In this document: positions 1 to 9,625 of the stretch, in pieces | Layout: each line of letters begins with the position of its first letter | Position numbering within the stretch: position 1 is the first letter of the stretch | Source of the DNA: Cyrtodaria siliqua | Taxonomy: Eukaryota; Mollusca; Bivalvia; Adapedonta; Hiatellidae | Assembly: GCA_037043455.1 (NCBI GenBank) | Contig: JAWPHD010005122.1 | Coordinates: 62,001 to 126,000 of the forward strand | Direction of reading: 5' to 3' | DNA: 64,000 nt | Translations under genes and position numbers: made by a program | Notes under the pieces: model-generated | What the model was told of the DNA's origin: nothing | Seen by the model: the letters and a program-made list of their open reading frames with translations, nothing else | The model's database searches: none

Positions 1-149
1 TTTGTTTTTATGTGTGAAGGATTAATAGAGATCTAGTGATATCATACTTTGGGTTTGTTATCTTAAAGTATGAAAGGTATCCTACTGTTATAATGATAGA
101 TGATGTCGGATACATTTGCCAAACGTTTAGACTTAATTTGTTTTAGTCT

Positions 150-855
150 ATTACAAATTCAGGAGACGTTCTTGATATAATTTGCAATAAACGTCAAGTT
201 TCATCTACAAGCACTAAATATGACTTCTCCACACTATATACAACCTTACCACATCACCTTAGCAAAGACAAACTTGTTGCTCTTATTCAAAATTCATTTG
301 CTAGGGAAAACACTACATTTTTGGCCTGTGATATTATTAAAGCGCTTTTCACAAACGGCAGTTTAGACTATTACAATATTTGAACTTGCCAAGAAGTTTA
401 TGAAGCACTCATCTTCCTATTAGATAATATTTTCATCAAATAAGTAACAATCGTTTATAGACAAATTGTTGGTATCCCTATGAGTACGAACTGTGTACTC
501 CTTGTCGCAGATTTGTTTTTATATTGATATGAAAGAGATTTAATATTGAGTCTTTCTCCATTGACAATGGTGAAATAATTAGCAAAATATATGACAAGAG
601 AGATGATTTTAATTTTAATATTGTTAATAATCCCCATTTAGATGGGGATGTTCCCCGAGTAACTGCTTATGGGGTCTATTTGTCTCAATTATTTCGTTTT
701 TCCAGAGCCTGTACTCGAGTTGAGGACTTTTATATTCGTAATCTTTGTATAACTAAAAAGCTACTCCATCAGGACTACCGTTACCATAAACTTCGTAAAA
801 CCTTTGCAAATTTTTATTATCGTAACCCTGATCTTCTTTCCACATACACAAGTAA
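150..855 (+). pseudogene. Naiad-like Penelope retroelement, broken RT fragment
   Basis: Broken reverse transcriptase of a Penelope-like element (PLE). Frame pieces seen in order: the RT motif A region (YDFSTLYTTLP, near 219-251), then LACD, then an in-frame TGA near 384 where the family normally has Trp, then LLDNIFIK, a frameshift, then GIPMSTNC near 471-494 (motif B-like) and ADLFLY. The segment that should carry the catalytic YxDD motif is missing: the sequence jumps to KIYDKRDDFNFNIV near 575-620. The open part from 680 encodes FRFSRACTRVEDF and YRYHKLRKTFANFY, both conserved in other copies in this window. It cannot encode an active enzyme. The Naiad assignment rests on recalled family motifs and on a GIY-YIG relic upstream of family sequence in the 3.3-kb copy. 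RT identity is firm and clade identity fairly sure. Confidence 0.75.
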
Positions 856-859
856 TATA

Positions 860-1145
860 ACAACTGAAATGCTTGATATGTTATTACTTTCCCTAATGTA
901 AGTCTTGGATTGTATAAATTTCCCAAGATCTGTAACTTAGTGAATTAGGTAATATATTAATTAAAATGTCTGCATGTTTGCGTACATAATCTGTGACATT
1001 GTGTTTAGGTTTACTTAAGTGTTAAGTAGAGACAATAAAAAACGTTATTCCAAATCTCTAGAGGCAAGAAGGATCATTCCAACTGAATGTCTCCGATCAT
1101 AATACTATTATTAAATAAAACGAAAATATTTTTATAAAATAATAT
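860..1145 (+). repeat. Dispersed repeat RptH, copy 1
   Basis: Matches 20040-20420 by eye, with shared stretches around 'gaaatgcttgatat', 'cccaagatctgt' and 'attattaaataaaac'. It follows directly on the Naiad RT fragment and no coding sequence is recognised in it. It may be a 3' untranslated region of a retroelement. Confidence 0.5.
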
Positions 1146-1479
1146 GAATTTTAATTTTGCTTTAAAAAAAGCAAAACGTGTGTGTAATTGTTCTTGTTCT
1201 TGTTTCGTTTGTTTCGCACACATTATGACGTAATAATTCCTGCCTTCATGTTAGTTAAATTGTTCTATAAATAATATAATTGTTAACACCTTAAAGCTAC
1301 AGACGCTATTCTTAAACTAGTACTAACTGATGAATATGAACGAGTCACGAGTGAAGTAGTTTCCATTCGACGAGCAGCCAAAAATTCGGTATATAAGCCA
1401 GAATAGATGTGTAAATTATGACATTTTATATAGGCTTCGTACAAACATCGATCAATATACGGCTTCCAATTAAATTTCA

Positions 1480-1600
1480 TGAAATAAAGAATACCAGGAA
1501 CTGGATTTGAACCAGTAACGCTTAGCTTTTATTTGTGCTTGTTCATGTATATATAACAACTCCGTCACGGATATTTGTTGGTAAGTTTAAGCGTGTTTTA
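1480..1600 (-). pseudogene. tRNA-like relic with intact T arm
   Basis: On the minus strand the T arm is perfect: stem ACTGG/CCAGT with loop TTCAAAT, containing a canonical Pol III B box GGTTCAAATCC. The D arm and acceptor stem do not fold cleanly and the spacing would need a long variable arm. It is more likely a tRNA-derived SINE head or tRNA pseudogene than a working tRNA. Confidence 0.3.
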
Positions 1601-1842
1601 ACCTAAATATGTACTACGCAATAACTAGCCCGGACACTCGCAAAACCTATCAACCGCAAATTAAAAGGTCTAGATAACGATGTTGTTTATTTTGATAAAA
1701 ATATGTTATTACATCACGCATGGTTAGTTAACATCTGCCACATGACATGCATGATGTACTATATACTGATACGTCTAAGGTGCGTTCAAATAAGTTATTT
1801 TGCATTATAATAAATGGTACTAAATATACAATATTTTAAGAA

Positions 1843-1926
1843 GCCCCTGTAGTTCGGTTGGTAGAATGGCAGTCTGTAACTGACTGTAAATTAGAATCAT
1901 TGTAGGTTCAAGTCCAGAGAGCGGCA
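1843..1926 (+). pseudogene. tRNA-like sequence, probably pseudogene
   Basis: About 84 bases resemble a tRNA. The acceptor arms GCCCCTG and GAGCGGC pair at five of seven positions, there is a D-arm-like TAGTTCGGTTGGTAGAA, the anticodon stem CAGTC/GACTG is perfect, and the B box is GGTTCAAGTCC. Faults are a loop TGTAACT without the usual U33, an extended AT-rich variable region and a mismatched T stem. These suggest a decayed tRNA or SINE head. The anticodon cannot be assigned. Confidence 0.4.
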
Positions 1927-1991
1927 AACTTTTGTTTTCTGAAAATTCTATCTACCTGTACGATATGCACTACACGATGTATATAGAGTAA

Positions 1992-2237
1992 ATGATATCA
2001 TGCTTTAAATATGCTCGCTTAAATACCCGATTTCGCCAAGAGCTGTCGAACATGAAGTTACAAAGAAAGAGACGCCTACAAAGAAAAAAACGATTTAAAT
2101 ACAGGGTCTGTAGTTTTAACAATATACATGTAACAGGAAGAGTGATGTATACTGAAGGAAAAATGTTTTTGTTGTACCCTGGAAATAATACATTTTTGGT
2201 TGTAAAATCAAGAAACTATTGCATTATATGTTATTAA
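1992..2237 (+). CDS. Unrecognised 81-codon ORF
   Basis: An open frame of 81 codons with a basic stretch near residues 20-35 (KLQRKRRLQRKKRFKYR), no signal peptide, no clear membrane segment and no motif I recognise. It sits between a tRNA-like relic and a LINE ORF1 relic, with no splice or promoter evidence. It is listed because the basic stretch followed by alternating hydrophobic residues looks less random than its neighbours. A chance ORF is the likelier explanation. Confidence 0.12.
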   Translation: MISCFKYARLNTRFRQELSNMKLQRKRRLQRKKRFKYRVCSFNNIHVTGRVMYTEGKMFLLYPGNNTFLVVKSRNYCIICY

Positions 2238-2264
2238 ACACACATCAATAACAGTCGAACATCT

Positions 2265-3290
2265 TAATGACGTAACGAATAAATTAACGTAGAAATAAAT
2301 GAACGTAGGGGTCAAGCCCGTAAAGTAGCAGACCTCAAGAAAAGCCAAGATGGCATGAAACGTATGTTTGAATCAAAACTAGATAAGTTTAATAAATACT
2401 GATAAAGGTGATCCTTTGAGAGCAACAAACACAATTAAGAGAATAAAGCAGCAGACTCGGTTTCATTGAGTCTGTTCATGAGAAGTAATGAAAGAAGCAA
2501 CACTTCTCACGCCCCCTAGCACCGGCTTAAGCGGTATTCTACTTCAAAGCCACCTAAATTGGGCTCGTTGATCCCAAAGGACCAGTAAAAAAGTCAGAAT
2601 TAAGTCAGATTTGATTGAGAATAGTGACAGCAAATTACGGGCCTTACGTGACGAGTTGTCAAAGGACTTGAATCGAGAGGGCAACCGTATTGACCAAATA
2701 TTGACAACAGTTCAGCCATTGTAATCCCGTCTTGACACGATCGAGTCAGGTGTTAATGTGCCCGCATGAAGCGATACGCAAACGCATAATTGGGATTATC
2801 CCTTACTACTACCAAATCAGCGCCGGCAATACGACTAGACGACCCAGAGCGTACGATTGTTGCAAGCGGTTTACCGGTAGCGGAAGGCGATGATCTCATC
2901 CGGAAAGCAGACGACATCATCCGACGTATTGGTGACAAAGACTAGTCCATTGTAACTATCACGGGCGTGGCGAGACTTCACGCGAGATTCACTAATAAAC
3001 TCGGTTTAGTAAAAATCAGCTTCCGAAACATCGACGAAAAAATACTTGTGCTATGTAACAAAATGAAGCTTAAAAATACCTCGGATTATGATAAAGTGTT
3101 TCTTAAAAGTAGTAAGTCACACGTGGAGCGTTAAATAAAACTGAACGCAATAGCTTGACTACGTCAATTGTTTAATGGACGCGATCTCCGAGTAAATGCA
3201 CAACGTGCTCAACGTCAGCAGCAGGAACAATTTGACCAATAGGAAGCACCCCGTCGTAATGAATTTGTCAAAATAATGTATGTCTAGCTT
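2265..3290 (+). pseudogene. LINE ORF1-like relic, split by RptB
   Basis: A broken frame with helical, charged segments (SKLRALRDELSKDLNREG near 2625-2690), followed by TIVASGLPVAEGDDLIRKAD (2855-2915), LHARFTNKLGLVKISFR (2975-3030) and KSHVER (~3115-3135). The order is a coiled-coil-like part, an RRM-like beta strand and a KSH-type motif, which I associate with ORF1 proteins of invertebrate LINEs. Several stops (for example TAA near 2722 and TAG near 2943) make it non-functional. A RptB copy (2398-2590) interrupts it between the first and second coding pieces. Its RNA-binding role is inferred from family resemblance only. Confidence 0.45.
2398..2590 (-). repeat. RptB copy (hairpin repeat)
   Basis: RptB, read on the minus strand, carries two hairpins: stem GAGAAGT/ACTTCTC, then CAGACTC/GAGTCTG with an AATGAAACC loop. 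It is inserted in the LINE ORF1 relic, and the rest of the ~270-bp unit is missing. Confidence 0.7.
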
Positions 3291-3299
3291 CAAATGTTG

Positions 3300-4238
3300 A
3301 TTGACGTACGTCTCACGTCATTGATGTTTTGCTTGAAATGCACCACGTTGCGGTATACAATATGTTAAACAAACAGGTCGATCTTTAAAAGTTCGATTTC
3401 ATAACATAAATATAATGCAGGTAATCCTATAAAGATAAAACATTACTTGTACCAACACTTTCGTCATTCAGGTCATACTTTTAGTAACGTTACTGTTCAA
3501 CCGGTTGAATATATAATGGTATAATAAAGTTATGGTAACATCAAACGTAAATCGCGTGTAATTATTTCAGTCGCTGATTTACATACTATTTTTAAACAGT
3601 CTGGAAAGCACTCTATGCTTTTATGGCTTACCTCTCTGTCCATTTATTCATATCATCGTTGATCGACGAGGAAGCAGACAAAATATTCATTCGTACAGAT
3701 CCCTTGTATAACACTGCTTCCATAATTCAAAGCTACACACAACATGTTCTCAGACCCCATATTGACAAGGAGTCTGATCACGTCAGGCATTTCCTAAATA
3801 TACTATCGTCGTGCCTTCAATGGTTTATTCTATTGTTGCTCTGGCTTCTGCCAAATCATTGACTACATTCTTTGTGGCTTTCTAGGCTATATATATACAC
3901 GAGCATCTTTGTGTTTTCCTTATATTGCCTATAAATGCTGCCTTGTTGGTTAGAGAATAGTTTATGGCGGGGATTTCTTTATTTACACTGTCCCGTTTTA
4001 TTGGGTTGACAGTAGGGTAAATGTTGAGGTTCGGTGCACCCTAGAACCTGGTTTAAACCCCCAGCGGCCTGTTGTGCCACTGACGTTCCTAGGAAGCAGC
4101 CTTATTGTCAACCCTTTTGTGTATGTGATTTTTTATATGGCATTTTATTCATTTTTAAATTTGTTCTTTGTTTCTGTGTGTGTTTGTGGTTGACGTCGTC
4201 CTTGTGTGCTGCTTTTCCTGTTCGATTTTTATATCTAC
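3300..4238 (+). mobile_element. Naiad-like PLE, RT-deleted derivative with GIY-YIG relic
   Basis: Three blocks in order. First, a GIY-YIG endonuclease relic near 3342-3412 reads CGIQYVKQTGRSLKVRFHN and is followed by KHYLYQHFRHSGHTF with the expected histidines. Second, the open frame 3623-3807 encodes IQSYTQHVLRPHIDKESDHV and HFLNI, which I place in the linker upstream of RT in this family. Third, at about 3808 the sequence jumps to the family 3' end (VALASAK-type codons, then a non-coding tail ending in 'cctgttcgatttttatat'). The whole RT core is absent. An N-terminal endonuclease before RT-type sequence is the hallmark of Naiad-type permuted PLEs. It is tail-to-tail with the minus-strand copy at 5440-6275. 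Confidence 0.6.
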
Positions 4239-4239
4239 A

Positions 4240-5400
4240 ATTAATGTTTGGACACCTGAAAATACAGTTTTACGCCAGAATCTTGTTACATGTATGGGCT
4301 CTTTATCTGACGTTTTAACTGATATTGATAATATTCTCATAGGAGACCTAATTGATACATCTATTAACCAGCATCAACATGACCTATTAGAGTTTTAAAT
4401 AAATCAATGTGATGCGTGCTTAATGGTAGATATGAGAGCAATAATGACAATTGTACATCAATATCCCGGAAAGTAAAGCCGTAGGGATTATTTATGTGAG
4501 CCACAAGATGTTTTGCATAAGTGCTCCAATTTTCAGACTTTAACTATTCATTCTATTGTTCAAAGTCACAATCTGCGCGGGTTACTTGGTGAAAGATTAA
4601 GATTACCTGATCAAAGTGTTCTCTTAACAAAATTTGTTTTATCTGAGTGCGGGACATTAAATGAAGAAATTATCATGAAGTTGTTCCTCCCCGTTTCAAA
4701 CTGAATAGAATTCCAGAAGATTTTATGGATAGTGAGATTTCGAGAACTGCTTTAATAAACCTTATTTCATACAGTGAACGTTGTAGAGATATACAGACTG
4801 ATATTGGTGGAATATTTTAAAGCTTGTGTGACGTCATTGTACGAGAAATGAAAGCAAATATTCCTCGATATAACGAGTCTAAAAGTATAAATAAACGTCT
4901 GAAAACCAGAACACCATTCTGGAACCAGACTCTAACAGAACTTTGGAATGGCGTACGCAATAAAGAACGCGAATTAGCACGTTGTAAGCACAACAGAAAT
5001 ACCAAAACAGCTTTACGTAGAGACTACCCTGAAGCGAGAAACGTTTTTGATAAAAATTTAAGGCGTACGGAACGCGTTCACAGACAGACTGTCGCATTTG
5101 AAATCGATGACCTATCTTCCCATGATTTCTGGGTTAAAATAAAAAAGCTAGGTCCACGATCTGATAATTCTATGCCCATTGAAGTAGTGGAATTGCATCG
5201 AACGACGAAAGTAATGTTTTCAATAAATAGAAGCTAGATTTTGAAAACCTGTATAATTGTTCAAACAATGACACCTTTGATGAAGCGGATTACAATGAAG
5301 CTAAAATGCATTAACCTTTAATTGAAAACAATTTGGATGATCCTTTATATTTGCCAAATGATCAATTAAATCACAATATTACCCTCGAATAAATCGCATA
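4240..5400 (+). pseudogene. LINE fragment: endonuclease C-terminus and linker
   Basis: A degraded LINE ORF2 piece on the plus strand. 4240-4395 encodes a frame ending HQHDLLEF. 4513-4690 encodes HSIVQSHNLRGLLGERLRLP and DQSVLLTKFVLSECG, resembling the endonuclease end. 4690-5237 gives RFKLNRIPEDFMDSE, then the open frame 4824-5237 with PFWNQTLTELWNGVRNKER and FWVKIKKLGPRSDNSMPIEV. The pattern WN..L..LW....R, then FW..IKKLGP, then P.EV is typical of the endonuclease-RT linker of CR1/L2-like LINEs. No RT catalytic motif remains. It begins directly at the 3' end of the upstream Naiad derivative. Confidence 0.6.
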
Positions 5401-5439
5401 CGTTAAGCTAGCGGCTACGACGAAATACCGTACAGCATC

Positions 5440-6275
5440 TAAATGATACATAGGGTCATATAGAAACCACAGCGTCCGAACGCATATATATACATACAAA
5501 AAAGCATAGCCTAGAAAGCCACAAAGAAGGTACTCGATGACTTGGCAGAAGCAAGAGCAACACGAGAATAAACCAGTTAGGGCACGACAAGACAATACTG
5601 CAGACAAACATCAAACGTCACCGTCCTATTGGGCCTTTGGTAGACGTCATCATAGGGTCCACAGCCTGTTCGGTCATTGCACAATTAAAGAGGAAATCAT
5701 AGAGACGAACTGTAAATGGGTCCACCACCAAGAATGCAGTGCGTTCCAAAATGAGAGGGTCATAACCTCTTTTGATAACCCTTTAACAAGTTTTACAAAG
5801 ATAGTATGAAAGTGATCATGGCCAAGAATCTTAAGAAGTTTGTAAATCACGTCACCATAGAAGTCAGGTTGTGATAGTCCTAGGCTTGTCGCAGAAGAGT
5901 TCTTAAATCACTTTATATTTGAAAAGAAGATCAGGGTTACGACGATAACATTTTGCAAAGGTTATACGAAGTTTATGGTAACGGTAACCTTGATTGAGTA
6001 GCTTTTTAGTTATACAACAAGTACGAATATTAAAGTCCTCATCTCGAGTACAAGCTCTAGAAAAACAAATAAGTTGAGACACATAGACCCCATAAGAAGT
6101 TGCTCTGGGAACATTCCCGTCTAAATGGGGATATTTAACAATATCAAAATTAAAATCATCTCTCTTGTCATACATTTTGCTAATTATTTTACCATGTTCA
6201 ATGGAGAGATGTAAATCAAGGAATGAAGCGTTAGTGTCAGAAATAGTATCTGTGTTAAGTTTTAGTTTAAGACGA
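5440..6275 (-). mobile_element. Naiad-like PLE, 3' half, reverse strand
   Basis: Read on the minus strand from 6275, this encodes DTISDTNASFLDLHLSIEHG, SKMYDKRDDFNFDIVKYPHL, SYGVYVSQLICFSRACTRDE and YRYHKLRITFAKCYRRNP, then DFYGDVIYKL near 5860, a VDPFTV-type relic, and the VALASAK-type 3' segment near 5540-5570. The protein runs past the RT core into the RT C-terminal extension. The 5' side is cut at the fold-back element starting at 6280. Frameshifts inactivate it. It is collinear with the plus-strand copies at 25980-26755 and 32540-33363. Confidence 0.75.
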
Positions 6276-6279
6276 AATA

Positions 6280-6486
6280 ACGACAGAACGAAAATACCAC
6301 AAATCAATGGCGAAACTTAAGACGAAAAGACGCCACCCGAAAAGACAAAAAGACGACTTCAGGCGCGAAGAGACGCTATTTGATATTGTCGTATTTTCCT
6401 TATTTCGTGTAGCTTTCTGTCGTTTTTTTCGCCATTAATATGCCGTCGTTTAGTTCTGACGTTCTTTTGTATTTTCGTTCTGTCGT
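6280..6486. mobile_element. Fold-back MITE with 18-bp TIRs
   Basis: Perfect 18-bp inverted ends, ACGACAGAACGAAAATAC at 6280-6297 and its reverse complement at 6469-6486. The interior is made of short CGAAAAGACG-like words on one side and their complements on the other, so the whole element can fold back. It abuts the truncated 5' side of the Naiad copy. Related word-rich DNA lies at 9200-9390. Confidence 0.6.
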
Positions 6487-7031
6487 ATTTTTAACAGACA
6501 AGGCGTGTACATACTGTATGTCCATTAAATAATAAACAAAGGTTACTATTTTTTAAATCGTTTATATAAACGCAGATTTGTCATCATAATTATATTGATC
6601 ACTAGTCTTGTGTAAGGCAGTAAACATGTAATTATGTCTAATAAAAGTATTGAATTGCAGTGAGCTAAGACTGCAAATCATAAAGTACTTGTTTTTTACG
6701 CTTTTTATAACGAATATTGAAGTGATAATTATTTGTTTGACCTAAACGTCATATTCTTATATTTTAAATTGGTATGTTTAAATGTAGTATGTCTTAGCGA
6801 ACATAGTTATGAATTTGTTTGTATAAAAATATAATAAAATGACTTCCGGGTCTGCTTAAGAATAGAGATGATTTTGTATACATGGCTCTCAGAGCTCATA
6901 TTCTTCTATTCAAAACAAATTATAAACAAAACCATCATATCACAATGATTATAACTTATATTTGTCAACCTAGGATGGCATAGCAAACATACCTAAGCAT
7001 TTGTTTATATAAAACTATTATTAGTTATTCG
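6487..7031. other. No recognised feature
   Basis: AT-rich DNA without an ORF, a clear repeat partner or an RNA-like fold that I could support. Confidence 0.5.
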
Positions 7032-8010
7032 GTTTATTACTGACCCCTTAAGGAAATATGTTGGTAGTCAGTTACAAATCCAATAACTGATTTCTTGCAT
7101 CGATCACCTTTTTTGTATTAAAATTATAAAAAATAAATAAAAAAAATATTTTTGGTATTATAATAAATTAAATAAAAAATTGTTTTACAATTGTCGATTA
7201 TTAATTGTAATTGTATTATTGTAAAAATAATATTGTTATTGTATTAATTGTATATCAAAAAATAATAATTTGGTATAAATTAAAAAAAAAAATCACATTT
7301 TTTCCCTTAAATTTCACCTTTTTTTAGAATGTAACTTACAATAAGAAGAAGATTTTGTAAAGTTTTGCATACAAAAATAATATTGTATAAATATATAAAA
7401 TTTTCAAAATGGTATTATATGTGTGGAGGTTTTTTTTAAAACCAATTTAACTCAGAAGCTATATTAGAAACATGTTAAATTGTTGAACAATAAAATAAAA
7501 CATTAAATAATTGTCTTTATTTTAAATAATTTTTCAATTTAAATGTGACAACAAATAATAGTTCAGATAAGCAACAATAAAAACAACAACAACGGGATAA
7601 ATCAAAAATTTCCATACTTCATAACAAAGTTTATATCACTTTCATGTATCACATGTCAGTCCAGTTCAAATCACCATTTATATCACTTTCATATCAAAGT
7701 TGAACAATTAATATCACATGTACATCATTATAGTTCATATCACAGTTTATATCACTTTTTAATTTATATCGCAGTTAACCTCAGTTCGAATCACGGTTCT
7801 TTACCTTATTACACCGTTCATTAATGTTCATATTTCAGTTTATATCACTTTTTACATTTATATCACAGTTAACTTCAGTTTTTTTTACCTTACCGCACAA
7901 TTCATTATAGTTCATATCACAGTTTGTATCACTTTTTCATACTTTACAATGTCTCGCCTCCTGTAAATGTTACTGACGCCAAATAATTTCTTAGGGGATC
8001 AGTAACAAAC
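7032..8010. mobile_element. 979-bp non-autonomous element with ~42-bp TIRs
   Basis: Imperfect inverted ends at about 7032-7075 and 7969-8010, both built on 'gttactga.cccctaa.aaat' and ending in 'cagttac/cagtaac'. The interior is very AT-rich and includes the ~90-bp tandem array at 7620-7945. No transposase frame is present. Flanking target duplications are not obvious, so the superfamily is unassigned. Confidence 0.5.
7620..7945 (+). repeat. Diverged ~90-bp tandem repeat
   Basis: Three or more diverged units start with 'gttcatatcacagttt' or close variants near 7732, 7826 and 7911, with further 'atatcacttt' words upstream. The array is internal to the TIR element. Confidence 0.6.
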
Positions 8011-8239
8011 AAAACAGCACATATCTCAAAACTCCAAGAACACGCACCTGCAATGTTTATTTGTTAATTGTTACATTATTTATCCACGTCACCGTACAGT
8101 TATGGAAAACGGGTGGAAGTTGATTGTATTTTTGGACACAATCGCCTCGCGTATTCGGCATCGGAAAGTCACTCAACAGATCACCTGGGTTTATGCCACT
8201 CAAGTCATCACATATGTTGTCAGAAAATGTATTCAGCTG

Positions 8240-9000
8240 TTACATTGGCATGGAAATGTTCCTAGCCACGGTTGAATTGCTGGCCATGGTGGCAGACTTA
8301 GTGTTACTCTGCATAACCGTTTTTCGTGATGTGTTTTGTACAGCAAGACGACTCTCTGATGGAACAATATTTTTAGTCACTGTTTGTCCCATTTGTATTT
8401 TTTCCTGATCATCAACACGCTGATAAACATACAATAACTGTACAGATTTGTGTCCTGTCACAGCCATTATTTGAGAAGCACCATTTTACAGGATGGGTGC
8501 TCCAGTGGCCCTTATGGAATGATTAGTGTATACTGTTGACAACCCAGAACTCTTACTTATTGTTGTCATGAACGACTTCATTGGTTTCTCACCAACGGGG
8601 ACGTTACAATACCACACTTGATCTTCAGGCACGAAGCTGTCCGTTGGTGTCTGCCATAACATTTGATATGGCTGCACATAATGCACACACAATACACACA
8701 CAATTGTCTACATTGAATGCTTAGGTACACAAATGTGAACAGTTTTAAAATGTGAGACTTATCGTAAGATGTTTAATAAAAAACGGGGCACTGGTGTTTC
8801 CGGTATTACTCCTGAGGTAGTCTCCTTATCAATGCGGTGGTTTTTGATGAGTTCATCTCGAACTTTCTTGACATTCTTCAGATTGGTGTTTGAGTCTGTC
8901 ACTACATGGAATGTGTCTTTGGTCATTGTATGTATGTTTCCATTCCCCTGCCGACAAAAATTGAGTCGCACATCAAACTGGACCATGTTGTACAGTCAGA
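8240..9000 (-). pseudogene. Crypton-type tyrosine recombinase, pseudogene
   Basis: Three consecutive minus-strand frame pieces form the C-terminal catalytic part of a tyrosine recombinase. 8986-8759 carries NFCRQGNGN (probable box I Arg), then MTKDTFHVV and KKVRDELIKNH. 8701-8486 carries LWQTPTDSF, VWYCNVPVGEKPM and YTNHSIRATG, which holds the HxxR box. 8467-8240 carries MAVTGHKSVQLLYVYQR with the third His and the candidate nucleophile Tyr. The order matches Crypton and KCTD1-like (DUF3504) recombinases, which cut and join DNA through a tyrosine. An in-frame TAA at 8486 lies between HxxR and TGHK, and a second break separates the first two pieces, so it is inactive as read. The N-terminus was not found; an intron near 9015 is possible. 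Family identity is well supported. Confidence 0.75.
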
Positions 9001-9199
9001 TGACAGGTAAACACTTACATACAGTTTTTTATGTCCGATTCTGTAATGACAGGGTAGTGATTAATTTCACATTTTTCGTCTTTTTTAAGCTGTACTATAA
9101 CTGCCTTGAAGTTGGTTTGGCTGTTCGTGAACCTCGGATCACTGATTATATCAAATGGCTTATTGAATGGTCGGTTCAACTGGTGTTCAACAGGTCCAA

Positions 9200-9392
9200 C
9201 TGGTGTCTTTTCGCGGCTGAAGTGTCGTCTTTCGTCTTTTCACGTAGCGTGTTTTAGTCTGTTCGCCCTTGAAATGTCGTCTATTCGTTCTGTCGTATGT
9301 TCGTGCTGCCTTTGCCGTCTTTTCATTATGTCGTAGTTTCTTTATGTCTGCTTTTCGTGGCGAAATAACGAAAAGACAAAATGGGAGAAATC
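9200..9392 (+). repeat. GTCGTCTTTTCG-word repeat
   Basis: Dense in 'gtcgtctttcg', 'cgttctgtcgta' and 'ccgtcttttc' words, ending in the small palindrome 'cttttcgtggcgaaataacgaaaag'-type sequence near 9350-9375. It uses the same word set as the fold-back MITE at 6280-6486, probably as a decayed relative. Confidence 0.45.
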
Positions 9393-9394
9393 AG

Positions 9395-9625
9395 CTACCA
9401 TACCTGATTTATAGTAGTGTTATTACTAACTGGTCCTTTGAGATTATCAAACTCACTCTGTGTGGGTTTGAAGTAGAATACTAATTAACTGAGTAAGCCA
9501 CAGCTAGGGGGCGTGAGAGGTGTTGCACCTTATATTACCTCTCTTGAACAGACTCAATAAAACCGAGTCTGCTACTTTCCTCTCTTGTGTGTGTTCGTTG
9601 TTTACAAGTATTTTTCAGTATTAAT
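9395..9625 (+). repeat. RptB copy (hairpin repeat)
   Basis: A near-complete unit. Hairpin 1 is GAGAGGT/ACCTCTC around 9510-9545. Hairpin 2 is CAGACTC/GAGTCTG around 9550-9573 with AATAAAACC in the loop. This copy shows the poly(A)-signal-like loop most clearly. Confidence 0.75.

Noticed and set aside
384..386. In-frame TGA in the Naiad RT as selenocysteine
   Set aside because: Selenoprotein Naiads are known in clams, but this position is normally Trp (TGG to TGA), other frameshifts are present and no SECIS-like element was identified.
1843..1926. Functional tRNA-Tyr with GTA anticodon
   Set aside because: The only perfect anticodon stem places TAA, not GTA, in the anticodon position, and the T stem is mismatched.
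8769..9257. 162-codon plus-strand ORF
   Set aside because: Antisense shadow of the Crypton coding sequence plus the adjacent word repeat.
9395..9625. Hammerhead ribozyme in RptB/RptC
   Set aside because: The paired stems are real, but the conserved core (CTGATGA and GAAA in the right order) was not found.
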